Shown here in pieces: positions 30,567-43,122 of a DNA stretch of 64,000 bases. Each line of letters begins with the position of its first letter. Within the stretch, counting starts at the first letter, position 1. Where the stretch lies: positions 23,053,536 through 23,117,535 of the forward strand of contig CAMZMU010000080.1 in NCBI GenBank assembly GCA_947311845.1, in the 5' to 3' direction. The notes under the pieces are model-generated. The model had not been told where the DNA came from. It saw only the letters and a list, made by a program, of their open reading frames with translations, and ran no database searches. This stretch comes from Poa pratensis (lineage: Eukaryota; Streptophyta; Magnoliopsida; Poales; Poaceae). Position numbers and translations under genes: made by a program.

Positions 30567-33500
30567 TCTCCCACTTGACTGAAAATATTTTATTTCAGCT
30601 AAGTGAATTCCCATGCAATTAACATGGTGAGTTGTTAATTCCTTCCTTCAGTGCACTCACGTTGCATATAAACTTTGTGACTTTTAAAGTCATATTATCA
30701 CAAAGTAACAGGTTATGATGCACTTTTCCACGACCTTAGGTTCACGAAGAAATTTCCTTAGCCATATACCTTCCTTCAATGATTGACATGCATCAAAGTA
30801 TTCATATTCTTTCACGAAGATCCTATTTTCATAGTGTCAATATGTACACCCAGCTGAAGGTTGAAATCATCAAAGAATGAATAATCCACGTTTCCTTGCA
30901 CCAGCAAATACTTTTATGCGATTCCAACAATCTTTATGAAATTAATATTCCGTTTGCTAAAAATTCCAGCAAATCCTTTTCCGTGCTAATAAAAATAGCA
31001 ACAATTACAGTGGCATGGCTAAGTTCAGGTCGCACGAATAATGTCCCACGATAACTGTGGTATGACAATTATTCTCCCTTTTTCCTCACGAGTTCAAATA
31101 TAATTTCGCGCAGAGTACCATTCCCTTAATCAAAAGGTACACGACAGGTTTGCACTTTTTCATAAAAAAATATATCAAAATATTATCTATGTAATTCCAC
31201 TCCCAAAATGCAGGAAGCTTTAGACATACCTTACATATGAAAGTTAGAACTAAACCAAGCTTTCACTTCCATCAATGTGATATTTTAAAACAAATAAGAA
31301 CATAGTTAGCACATATAATGATAACACAAAACAATTCACACTAACCTTTGTATATGAATATCTTCCATCAGTAATAAAACCATATGACCTGATTTTCCAT
31401 TGATGTGAAGCTTGTTCCAAAAAATATGAATTGATCAATTCAATTAGCAAACACTGTCATTGTTCCCACCTCCTCTAAATTGCATAGTTTACACAAAGTA
31501 TAACACTTCATTTGTGTAAATAATTAAACAACAACACCTCCTCTAAATTCCAGAGTTTCCACAAAGTATAAATATTTCCTTTGTGTAAAGAATTAAACAA
31601 CAAACTTAGAATTGTAACTTCCACTGAGAATGTTGCATTAAACTTTCTTCTAAATAAATCCAATAATAACCTATAGGCATGCAGTTGTTTGGTAAAATAA
31701 CAAGTTCCCAAACTTTTATTATTCATCATTGAGTTTATTCCTTCCCGCAATGTTTCCACCCATAGTTAACATTAACAATAAGTTTAGTATATTTCTTTCC
31801 TCTAAAATATAGAGTAACTTCCTCAAATAATACACAATAGTAGCCAAGATATGATGACCCAATTTAATTCCTCCCACTTTTCTAATTATGTTAGTGTTGG
31901 GAGTGTAACTTGGTGTTTTCCTTTGAGTTTAGCACATATATTTCGGTGTGACTAATAATAAACACGAAATACCATTTGATCCAATAGAATATAAACATTA
32001 AAAATAAAATCTTGGTGTGCTATGTAGTAAACAATGATTCCAATTCCATACTACCAAATTATATATAGAATACTTCCTTCCAGTTCACAAAATATAAACA
32101 GTGACTGTGATAAATAATGACTTACTCAACAAATAGTAGTATGTAATGCTTTCATAATCCAGTGAATAACCAAGAGTTGTATTCCTCCATTCAACCATGG
32201 AGTATATGACATAAGACAGCGGTGAATAATTCCATGCTCATCACATTAGTTTCAATTAATATTCCTGAAGTGTACTTCCCCACCAATCAATTTCAAACCT
32301 TGTAATCCTTTGATGAACTGATTTTCCACTTCAGTATGAGATGTTAATACAACAAAAACCTTCCGACTTGTATTGTCAAAGATATTAATAACCATATCAA
32401 GTGAATCATGAAATAAATAAATATATCCACCTTAAGTAGGAGTGTCCAAAAATACCGTAAATATGTGTTGATAAAGTATCATAATCCTCCCACTAAAGCA
32501 TAGAATTCCAGAATTAATAATCCACTAATTCTGTTCCTTGATATGTGACCAAGTTATAAATGAGATAAAATAATTGAACCTCTAATGGGAGTGTAAAACC
32601 AAATGTCACATTGAAGAGAAAGCCATAACTGATAGTCCTCCCACTTAAAGTTTATAATTCCAGAATTAACAAGCATAATTATGTTTGTAGAGTATGACCA
32701 AGTTGTAAATAACATCAATAATAAATTCCGAGCATGTGTTCCTGATGACGTGGATCACACGTTCGCTGGGAGACCCCAAGAGGAAGGTATAAATCAGTGT
32801 AGCAGCAGTTTCCCTCAGTATGAAACCAAGGTTTAATCGAACCAGTAGGAGCAAGAAATCACTTCTGAAGGTTGTTGGTGGCGGAATATGGCACGGCGCA
32901 ATACCAGGGAATCCGGCACCGACGTGGAATCTGCACACAACACAATCAAACTACTTTGCCCCAACGAAACAGTGAGGTTGTCAATCTCACCGGTTTGCTG
33001 AAAACAAAGGATTAAACGTATGGTGTGGAAAACAGTAGTAAATTGCAGAGAATGAAAAGGAACAGTGTTTGCAGTTGGTTGTATTATCAGTGTAAAAGAA
33101 TAGACCGGGTCCACAGTTCACTAGTGGTGTCTCTCCATAAAAGATAACTAACATGCTGGGTGAACAAATTACAGCTGGGCAATTGACAAATATTGAGCGC
33201 ATGACAATGCATATATATGACATGATGATTACTATGATATTCATGTGGGCATTACGACAAAATACATAGACCGTTATCCAACAACGTCTATGACTAATAA
33301 TTCACCGCCAGGTTGTCATCCGAGTTCCCCGTTGGTATTAAGTTGCAAGCAACGGATAATTGCATTAAGTAATGTGCGTAATGTAAACAAATGCATTAGA
33401 CCTAACGACGCACCCTTAAGCTAAGCATCGGTTATTTTATCCCTAGTGGCAACAGCACATCCACAAATAAGTCGCTGTTTTGGCCTCGAATAAGTCGCGG
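30567..33500. other. AT-rich non-coding retrotransposon-derived stretch
   Basis: No gene. Short frames lack motifs. The first 2 kb are AT-rich with scattered TTCC motifs and look like the non-coding interior of the decayed element to the left. From about 32740 the sequence (GACCCCAAGAGGAAGG, then CTACTTTGCCCCAACGAAAC) resembles a high-copy repeat I have seen in Triticeae genomes, but I cannot name it with confidence. Confidence 0.4.
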
Positions 33501-34225
33501 GTTAATTATTCCCCCGACATTAGCCTCCAAGTGTAGTCTGAACTTCATGGAATATCTTGATATGTTTTCCTTGACTTTGAAAGGCTCCTTGGACGTTTAG
33601 GCTGCACTTTTTTCTTTCTAGCTTGCACTTCCTTGCTCTACGACTCATGATCACGTTGGACTGGCGTTTACTCGCACTTTTGGGGCGGCCTTGAAAATGC
33701 ATCTGACTTCGTGAGCTTCTTACTCTGTCAAGGTTTGCCTGATAGCTTCAATACTTGATGATGACCAATCTTCAAATTTTTTGATAACAATATGCTGTAG
33801 GCCCCAAGGATTGAGCTGATGTAATTTGACAATCATCTCAATTCTTCTCAAGAGGTTTTGAAGATCATCACCTGTAGCTTGATGTCATAGATAAGAAACA
33901 ATTGTTAAGATATAAGCAATTGCAATTGGTGTTGCCGTACTATAAGCAGTACATTGACCTCTAGTTAGGCCTTTCTGAGTCCATTAAGTGGGCACTCGCG
34001 CGACTCAGTATTTCCTAGGAACATGTGTGTTCAGGGTCGATAGCAGCCATGATAGGCAATCAAGCTCGATTGACGCCACACCCCAGTACTTTGGACGCAT
34101 AATGCAAGTTGCAATCCAACTTAAGGTAAGTTTAATGGTTGCCAGTAGGTTGGCTGTTTCAGGGTACAAAGCCCCCAAGAAACAAATGATATATAGCTAT
34201 AAACAGCTTTGTTTATGATGACACA

Positions 34226-34455
34226 TAAGGTCGCGCCTTGGTGGCAACCGAGTTTTATACATAGGGTTGGGTCGCACGTAAGCGGCGATCCCAGTTTGAG
34301 ACATACGGCCGCGCCTAGGTGGCGGCCGATTTCTGATACATAAGGTACGGCCGCGCCTAGGTGGCGGCCAATTTCTGATACATAAGGTACGGCCGCGCCT
34401 AGGTGGCGGCCGATTTCTGATACAGGTGTTGCAGGTCGCGCCTAGGTGGCGACCA
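34226..34455. repeat. 42-bp tandem repeats with GC-rich palindromic core
   Basis: The core GGCCGCGCCTAGGTGGCGGC recurs with starts about 42 bp apart (anchors at 34310, 34352 and 34394, then 34438), and a diverged copy lies near 34233. Each core has GGCCGC and GCGGCC arms around CCTAGG, so it can fold. It lies just past the integrase of the minus-strand Gypsy element, in its 3' untranslated part. Confidence 0.75.
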
Positions 34456-34540
34456 ATTTTGAAGCAAGAGCCCTTAGTGGCTAGGATGATACTCAGCTAT
34501 AGGCAGCTGGAAAAGATGAACTTAGCTCTGATTAGCTTTT

Positions 34541-35650
34541 TTATGTGTAGTAAGGTCGCAGTTGCGCGACGTTCCAAGGGCGAGGCGCTTCTAGACGATC
34601 CTCGAAATCATGGCGATCACTGCTTTCTTCTCTCACATCCAGCAGATAGTATGATCCATTGTTTAGTTTTTTGCTGATGATGTAGGGTCCTTCCCATGGA
34701 GAAGATAGCTTGTGCATTCCCTTATGGTCTTGCTTGAGTCGCAGCACTAGGTCTCCTTCTTGAAAGGTGCGGGTTCTGATGCGTCTGGCATGATAGCGTC
34801 GCAAGTCTTGCTGGTACACCGCTGACCTTGATGCTGCTAAATCTCTGACCTCTTCTAATGTGTCCACAGAATCCTGCCGAGCTGCTTCATTATCTGCTTC
34901 GACATAAGCCGCAACTCTTGGTGAATCATGTATGATATCGCTGGGCATAACCGCTTCTGCTCCATAGACCATAAAATATGGTGTAAATCATGTGGATCTA
35001 TTAGGGGTTGTTCTTAAACTCCATAGCACGGCTGGCAGTTCCTCCACCCAACATCCTGGAGATGCTTCAACCTTTTCAATAAGGCGCGGCTTAATTCCAT
35101 GGAGAATTTCCTGGTTAGCTCGCTCAGCTTGTCCATTGCTCTGCGGATGTGATACTGACGTGAGGTCCAGCCTTATCCCATTGTTCGCACAAAATATTTG
35201 TGTAGCTCCTTCAGAGGTGTTGCTTCCGTTGTCTGTAATAATACTATGGGGATATCCAAAGCGGAATATGACCTTCTTCAAGAACTTGACTGCTGTTTCA
35301 GCTTCACAATCTCCCACGGGTTCTGCTTCTATCCACTTTGTGAATTTGTCCACCACGACCAGGAGGTGAGTTTTTCCCGTTGAGGACCGTCTGAAGGGTC
35401 CTACCATGTCAAAACCCCATACGGCGAAAGGCCATGTGATGGGTATTGCGAAGTGCTTGAGCTGGCATATGATCTTGCCTGGGTATCTTTGACATCCATC
35501 CACACTCTGACAATCTGCTCAGCGTCTGCTAGCGCCGTTAACCAGAAGAAACCATGTCTGAACGCCTTTGCCACCAAAGATCTTGACGAAGCATGATGGC
35601 CACAATCGCCTGCGTGAATTTCGTGCAAGATTTTTCGTCCTTCTTCTGGT
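34541..35650 (-). pseudogene. Integrase of the Tat element
   Basis: The order is an H2C2-like finger (HEIHAGDCGHH), the catalytic core with D in FDMVGPF, D in ITDNGSN and E in GQAERANQEI, then the C-terminal part with FQEGDLVLRLKQDHKG and a GPYIISKKL segment. At least two frameshifts (near 35500 and 34980) break it. No chromodomain is visible, which fits a Tat element. Confidence 0.85.
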
Positions 35651-35731
35651 GATACGCATCTTTGGAATGTTCCCGCGCGCTGCGCTTGTATAGCTCATTG
35701 TTTATTATTGTGTAGGCCTTGGATCGCCGTG

Positions 35732-38157
35732 TTATCTTGCGCGCTCTACTTCATCCTCTGGTAGCACTCCGCGACTTAAATATGCCATGTATGGCTCTGT
35801 CCATGCCGGCTGTTCATGCAGGGCTGCGACTAAAGTTGAATCATCCTCTGGCTCTGCTATGTCAATCTCTGCTGGAGGCTTAACTGATGGGTTATGCAAC
35901 TCATCCAAGAAAACATTGGGCGGGACTGATTGCCTATTGGATCCTAGCCGAGACAAGGCATCTGCTGCTTCATTTTGTCTTCGATCAACATGTTCAACTT
36001 GGAAGCCAGTGAAGTGTCCAGCAACTCTGTCCACCTTTCTTCTGTATGCAGCCATGTTTGCATCCTTACTGTCCCATGTTCCAGAACTTGTTGAGCTACC
36101 AGATCTGAGTCTCCAAAGCAACGGATGCGACTGACATTCATCTCCTTTGCTATGCGGAGTCCGTGAAGCAATGCCTCATATTCTGCTACATTGTTTGTGC
36201 AATTGAAGTGTATTTGGAGCACGTATCTTAGCTTGTCTCCCTTGGGGGAAGTGAGTACAACTCCAGCCCCCGAGCCTTGTAGCTGTCTTGACCCATCGAA
36301 GTGCATGGTCCAGTATTTTGTTTCTGCCATGGTGGGAGCGACTTGAATTTCTGTCCAATCATTGATGAAATCTGCGAGAGCTTGCGACTTAATTGATGTG
36401 CGCGGCTCGTAGCTTATATGGTGTGGTCCCAGCTCGATCGCCCACTTGGCTACTCTTCCTGTTGCTTCTCGGTTGCGGATGATGTCTGCCAGTGGTGCCG
36501 AGCTGACCACAGTTATTGGGTGTTCCTGGAAGTAGTGCTTCAGCTTGCGACTCGCCATGAATACTCCAAACACTAGCTTCTGCCACTGAGGGTAACGCTG
36601 CTTTGAAGCCGTGAGTACCTCACTTACGTAGTATACTGGCCTTTGGACTGGGTACTCCTTGCCTGGCTCTTGTCTCTCTACAACCATCACGGCGCTTACG
36701 GCACGAGAGTTTGCAGCTATATATAACAGCATGGGCTCCTTATCTTTTGGAGCTGCCAGAACTGGAGCATTTGTCAACTGAATCTTCAGGGCTGTTAAAG
36801 CTTCGTCGGCTTCTGAGTCCCAAACGAAGGTATCTGATTTTTTCAGCAGTCTGTATAAAGGCAGGGCTTTTTCTCCCAGTCTTGATATAAAGCGACTTAA
36901 CGCCGCGACGCAACCGGTAAGTCGCTGTACGTCCTTGATCTTTTCTGGTTTTTGGAGGTCCATTACAGCCTTTATCTTGTCAGGGTTGGCCTCGATGCCT
37001 CTTTCTGACACTATGAACCCCAATAGCTTCCCCGCTGGTACTCCAAAGACGCACTTCGTCGGGTTGAGCTTCATGTTATATCTTCTGAGATTTGTGAAGG
37101 TTTCTTCCAAGTCACTGATAGATCCTGGCCTACTTGCGATTTAATGACGATATCGTCCACATAGCGTGAACGTTGCGACCTATCTGCTCATGCAAGCAAC
37201 TTTGAATGCACCTCTGGTAAGTCGCACCTGCGTTCTTCAATCCAAAGGGCATGCTTACATAGCAAAAGGCCCCAAAGGGTGTGATGAAGGATGTCTTTTC
37301 CTGGTCCTCCTTCTTCATCTTGATTTGATGGTAGCCTGAATAGGCGTCTAGAAAGCATAACAACTCGCATCCGGCTATTGAATCAATCACTTGGTCAATC
37401 CTTGGCAAGGCAAATGGGTCCTTTGGACAGGCTTTGTTGAGACTGGTGTAGTCAATGCACATTCGCCATGTGCCGTTCTTTTTCATAACTAGGACTGGGT
37501 TTGCCACCCACTCCGGGTGATATACTTCTGTGATGAATCCTGCGGCCAATAGGCGAGCTATTTCTTCCCCTATTGCTTTTCTCCTGTCGTCGTGGAAACG
37601 CCGCCGCGGTTGCTTTACTGGCTTGGCCAGGGGGTTCACGTTAAGACCGTGTTCGGCCAACTCCCTTGGCACCCCTGGCATATCTGATGGTTTCCATGCG
37701 AAGATGTCCTTGTTTTTCTGAAGGAAAGCGATGAGTGCCCGTTCTTGTTCTTTCTCCATGTGGGCTCCAATGCTCGCCTGCTTAGATGAGTCACCAGGAA
37801 CAAGATCTATCTGCTTGGTGTCTTGGGCCGCATTGAATTTCATCGGTGGTTTGGCAGATGGCGTGGTAACTACGCTCATATCATTGGGATCCACCTGCGA
37901 CTTATAACTCTTTAGCTCTTCAGCGGCACAAGCTGACTCTGCGAAGGCTGCATCTCCCTCCTCGCACTCTATTGCTTTTTCTCTATCGCCGTGCACCGTG
38001 ATGACCCCTCTTGGTCCTGGTGTCTTAAGCTGTAGGTAAACGTAGCATGGCCTGGCCATAAACTTGGCGAAGGCTGTTCGCCCGAACAGGGAGTGATATG
38101 GGCTCTGTAATTTTACCACTTCGAAGCATATAAATTCGCTTCTGAAGTTTTCTTCTG
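35732..38157 (-). pseudogene. Reverse transcriptase, RNase H and second RNase H of the Tat element
   Basis: RT motifs in order are WRMCIDYTSLNKACPKD, FLDAYSGYHQIKM, SMPFGLKNAGATYQR and YVDDIVIKS near 37140-37165. A frameshift separates the last from the previous block. RNase H follows (LYIAANSRAVSAV ... VYYVSEVL). Then comes an archaeal-type RNase H-like domain (MHFDGSRQLQGSGAGVVL, NNVAEYEALLHGLRIA) ending with the conserved RQNEAADALSRLGS. The protein start at 38157 is cut by the CACTA insertion. Confidence 0.88.
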
Positions 38158-39548
38158 CACTACTACAGAATACCCTATCAGTGGCGCACCTTTTTGGCAT
38201 TCTGTGGCGCACCCGCAACTTTGCTGGGTGCGCCACAGAATTGTCGCCACTAAATTAAATTATGTGGCGCACCGGTCATATGCGCCACAAAAATATAAAG
38301 ATTCTGTGGCGCACCCCACTTCATGCGCCACTGAAAGCGAAATATAAAGATTCTGTGGCGCACCCTGGTGCGCCACAGAAAGCGTTTTTTAGATTTAAAA
38401 AAAATCGTACGCAACCACCGCACGGGGAGGTGTCCTCGCTCTCCTCAACGCGGCCGCCGCGCGCTCCGTCTGGCTGCTCTGGGAGGGCGACGCGGCCTAC
38501 CTCCGCAACGCGGCCCCGTGGACAGGGAGGCCGGCGGCGGGCGGCGGGCGGGGTCTCATCGTGGACTGGGAGGCCGGCGGCGGACGGCGGGCGCGAAGTT
38601 TCCGGAGAGCCAGTGGAGCGGCTTGGCCTTGTCGTGGCCGAGGCGGACGACGAGGCGCTTCAGCAGGTCCAGCGCCCATGTGGGACCAAAATCCCTACCA
38701 AAGGACCAAAATCCAGCTCCGCCGACACGGCCGGCTTCCTCGCCCTCCGGCCCAACACCTCCGTGGACGGCGCCGCGTCCGTGACCACCACGGCCTGCTC
38801 CGCCTCCTCCGCGCAGTCGCAGCACAAGCCCGCCGACCGCGGCGAGGAGTAAGGCAAGGTCGACGCGGCCTTGGTCTCGGATGGCAGCCGGCCAACGCGG
38901 ATCCATCCGCTCAGTGGCGTGGCCGGCGAGCAGGGGCGGCCGTGGCCGGCAGCGATGCTGGACATGGGGGCGGCGGCGAGCGAGACGCGAGGAAGGCGTG
39001 GCGGCTCGTGCGTGCGTGGTAGTTTGAGATAAGGTAGAGAAGAAGAGAGGAGATGCGTGGCCGAGGCGTGCGTGTGTGGTAGACGAGAGGAGATAGGATG
39101 CGTGGGTGCCGGCCAGTGTGCGTGGTGTGTGTGCTGCCTGGTGTGCGTGTGGAGATCGATTCAAAAAAGACAAAACGGATAACGTGGCTGCACGTGCGTG
39201 GTCGTAGCTAGGAGTGAGAGGATAGGGGAGAGAGAATGTAGATCTGATATTTGACCAGCACGGGATCCAAATTTCTATGGCGCATGGCACAGGGTGCGCC
39301 ACAGAAATCAGCATTTCTGTGGCGCACGGGGCTGGGTGCGCCACAGAAATGCTGATTTCTGTGGCGCACGGTGCTAGGTGCGCCACAGAAAGCTGAATTT
39401 CTGTGGCGCACGGTTTTTGGTGCGCCACAGAAATACTGATTTCTGTGGCGCACCAAAAACCGTGCGCCACAGAAAATATTTCTGTGGCGCACCAATTAAG
39501 GGTGCGCCACAGAATGCCAACCTCCCTATAAGGGTTTTCCTAGTAGTG
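38158..39548. mobile_element. Non-autonomous CACTA transposon, 1,391 bp
   Basis: The ends are CACTACTACAG on the left and, inverted, CACTACTAGG on the right. Subterminal repeats of TGTGGCGCACC in both orientations fill 38170-38385 and 39270-39520, as in grass CACTA elements. The flanking trinucleotides (CTG and CCG) do not match, so no clean 3-bp duplication is seen. The interior is GC-rich and may carry a piece of a host gene (38430-38530 reads LALLNAAAARSVWLLWEGDA). It has no transposase. Confidence 0.85.
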
Positions 39549-40578
39549 CCGTCCCAAAGGTTACTCCCAGGGTTACCTTTCCCACTGGCTGTGCTGATTT
39601 TCCTGGGACGATGCCGTGGAATACGGTCATCGTGTGTTGCAGGCTGGAGTCCATGAGCCCCAAGCGCTTGAACGTATCGTAGTACTGATGTTTATGCTGC
39701 TTCCCCCGTCCATAAGTACTTTGGTTAGCTTGTATCCTGCTACATAAGGTGCCACAACTAGTGCCAGTTTCCTGGCTCTCGCACTTGTGGCGGATGATCG
39801 TTGCGACTCCAAGTGACTGCATGCTCTGACCATTTAACCAATTGGGGGTTGCTGGCATCACAGTATTTACCTGCTGGCTTCTGCGACTTAATTTCTCTTC
39901 CCTCTTGGAGGTGTTGATAGCTATTGTATGGTACTGCCCCACCTGCCTGGGGTTACTCGCATTGTGCGGTCCGGCGGCTGAACCATGAGTCGCACCAGGG
40001 CTTCCTTCATGGTGGTTTCTCCTGTTGTGCTGGCTTTCTTCTTTCCACTTCTTGTAATAATTACATTGCGCCTTGGTATGGTCTGCTGGCCGCCCGTCGC
40101 CTCCCGTGTGAAGATCGCACGGCCGATTAAAAACTTCTTCCATGTTAATTAGACGAGAGCCGATTCCTCGGCCCCTTCCTCGTTGGCCCCTGAAACCTCC
40201 ACGTGTGTTGGCGACAAGCCCGGAGCTTCCTTCTTCGCTCTTGCGCTTGTTTTGATTCGCGTTGTTGTGGCTAGTTTGTTGCTGTTGAGGCTTGCTGGTA
40301 TTTTTCTTTCCTTCAACAGCGGCCTTCTCCTCTTCTCCATCTGACGCATCTCGGGTCTTGTCCGAGCCAGCGTATTTGTTAGCCGCAGCCATTACCCCGC
40401 TGAGGCTCTTAACTTTGCCCTTCATGCGACCTAACTTGTGGATCAGTGGTTCGAACTTACAATTTTTCTCCATGACTAGGACAGCTGAGCTTGGAGGTAT
40501 GTTGTCTGAGGAGTGTATAATTTCTGCCACCCTCCTCATCCAGTGGCGACTTGACTCGCCCTCCTTTTGAATGCAACG
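39549..40578 (-). pseudogene. Gag C-terminal part and protease of the Tat element
   Basis: Minus-strand reading begins RCIQKEGESSRHWMRRVAE, continuing gag from the far side of the 20-kb insertion. A lysine- and glutamine-rich region follows, then RGRGRGIGSRL, and a finger-like CDLHTGGDGRPADHTKAQC. The protease motif VLMDGGSSIN lies near 39700 in another frame. The frame meets the CACTA element at 39548. Confidence 0.8.
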
Positions 40579-40583
40579 CTCTA

Positions 40584-43122
40584 TGAAAGGACACGGATGT
40601 CGCCTAGAGGGGGGGGGGGGGGTGAATAGGCGATTAAAATTCTTTTCTGGTTTTGGCTTGAATAAATGCGGAATAAAACTAGCGTTTAATTTATCAAGCA
40701 CAAAACCTAAACAAGCTAGGTTAACCTATGTGCACCAACAACTTATGCTAAACAAGATAAGCAAATATGTGATAGCAAGATATATTACTTCAAGCTCGAT
40801 GGCTATCACACAGTAAATAGCATAAGTAAGAAGCTCGGGTATAGAAATACCGAGGCACTTGGAGATGATGATTTATCCCGAAGTTCACCTCCCAATGGAA
40901 GCTACGTCTCCGTTGGAGCGGTGCGGAGTCACAAAGTGATCACCGAATAGCCGTCAAATGGCACACCGTAATCTCCTTCGTGCTTCCACCAATGCAGAGT
41001 GCCACGATCCACTATGGGACACTTGAAGGTGGTCACCGAACCGTACAAGGATGAGGCACACTCCACAACTTAATTGGAGGCTCTCACCGAATTCCCGCGG
41101 CTCCCAAAGCCACAAGAATCACAAGGTTGGGGCGCGACTCCACAACTTAATTGGAGGCTCCCAACTATCCCGCGAGCCACATAAACTCCGAGATCAACAA
41201 GGACCGTCTAGGGCACTAAAAGTACCCAAGAGGACAAGCTCTAGGGCACCCCAAGTACCCAAGAGTAACAAGCTTCTCAACATCGATTTCCACGTATCAC
41301 CGAGGAGAACTCAAACCGATGCAATGGGCAAGAACACAAGAAGTGCTCAAAATCCTTCACTCTGAAATCCCACCAAAGCAACTAATGCTATTGGGGGGAG
41401 AAGAGATGAAGAACAAAGAGGAACACCAAATTCCTCCAAGATCTAGATCAAAAGGCTTCCCCTCACTTAGAGGAGAGATTGATTGGTGGAATGATAGATC
41501 TAGATCTCCTCTCTCTTTTCCCTCTAATTGGAGGCAAGAATCATGGAGGGATAGAGAGATAGCAAAGCTCAACAAGGTCAACAATGGTGGCAAATTTCGA
41601 GCTCAAGAGTTGTTCTATGTTTGGGGAAGAAGACCCCTTAAGTAGGTAGGTGAGAAATCTGCCCGTTGGCCAGTTTTTGCGCTGGGTCGGAAGTTCCGGA
41701 ACTTCACCCGAAACTTCCGGATATGTGAGAAATCTGCCCGTTGGCCAGTTTTTGCGCAGGGTCGGAAGTTCCGCCATTCCGGGCAGAAGTTCCGCACCAC
41801 CGGAACTTCACCCGGAACTTCTGGACAAAGTTCCGCTTATGGAATGAGGACACCCGAGAGCTAAAAGATTAAGCGGAACAAGCAGCGGAACTTCACCCAG
41901 AACATCCGATGCTTCGGAACTTCCGCAAAACCGAGCGGAACTTCCGCACCATGAAAAACAGGAAAACCATCTATACGAAAACGAAGATATCTTTTGTATA
42001 GGAACTCCGTTTTCGACGTTCTTGGGCTCGTTGGAATCACCAGAACGAGCACGACAAGATGATGCAGGAAAACATCATAGTCCAACAAGGGAGTATAAAA
42101 CCAAATGTAGAAAGGTGAAACCTCTCTATAGAAGATGAACCGGGAGAAACTCCAAAACCGAAAACGCAATAAGTTTTTCATACGAAATCCGTTTTCGGTG
42201 AACTTGAGCTTGTTATGAAGGTCACAACAAGCTCCAAAACCCCACACAGAGAAAATCCAAATAAGAACAAAGAAAGATGATGAAGGCAAGTATGCAAAGG
42301 TTTGAGCTCTCTCCAACTGATACGCTAAAGCTCAATCGAGAGCCCCTCTTGATAGTACGGTGTCTATCCAATAACCCGGTCTCTCGACTAACAACATGAG
42401 ACCGATAAACTAGAAACCCTATCAACATCGTACCTTTGGCCTTGCGCATTCCACTTGAGCTAGATGACATCGATCTTGATCTCTTCAAGTTGACTACCTT
42501 TCTTGATTGCGCTTTGCTTGTGTGAAGACACAAACATTGCTCCCCCATAATCCACTATGGGAGAGCCTCTCTTAGGCACATCTTCATATGAACATTATCT
42601 CTAAATGGGTGCCAAGCTTCAAGCCTAGGATTTCTTCGAGATGCTCCTCTTGAACTTGCGCTTCTCAACATTGATGACGATCACCACTTGACGTCATCGT
42701 TCATGGGCATACCAAGAGATACATGATCCCACTTGGTACATCTTGTAGCTTTGTGTTGATCAATATCTTGATCAACCTTGTATCTTTTCAAGCATGGTCA
42801 ATAGATGATGTCTTGAAGAAAACCATGAATGATCACATAATCCTTTTCTTCAAGACATACTTGCGATATGCTCAACTCACATATGACCAATCATCGGATA
42901 ACTCCTCGAATACCAACTTGGTCAACACATACTCTTCTTCTTGATCTTGATGCCAAATACTTCATTATATCAATATATCATGGCATCAACCTTGAATCCA
43001 ACATATGGAGTTCAAGCATGGTATATTGGACAAACACTACAAGTACAACTCAATGCAACCATTAGTCCATAGGGATTGTCATTAATTACCAAAACCACAC
43101 ATGGGGGCGCCATGCCCTTTCA
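40584..43122 (-). repeat. 3' LTR of the gag-only element
   Basis: About 2.54 kb, with TG...CA ends on the minus strand. It includes a G run at about 40609-40622 and a cluster of CGGAACTTC-type motifs at 41690-41955. It lacks the TRIM found in the partner LTR. Several indels separate the two copies (for example near 40635-40700 and 41745-41800). Confidence 0.92.
41690..41955. repeat. Cluster of CGGAACTTC / GAAGTTCCG motifs (3' LTR)
   Basis: More than ten copies of the 9-bp motif or its complement occur within about 270 bp, some head to head (GGAAGTTCCGGAACTTC). A shorter version lies at 58505-58735 in the partner LTR. Confidence 0.75.

Noticed and set aside
30567..33500. Host genes in the AT-rich stretch
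   Set aside because: Only short frames without motifs; sequence looks like retrotransposon interior and high-copy repeat.
38556..39470. A 304-codon minus-strand frame in the CACTA element
   Set aside because: Its start is built from the subterminal TGTGGCGCACC repeats (CATEISISVAH units), so it is not a natural protein; only part of the interior may derive from a gene.
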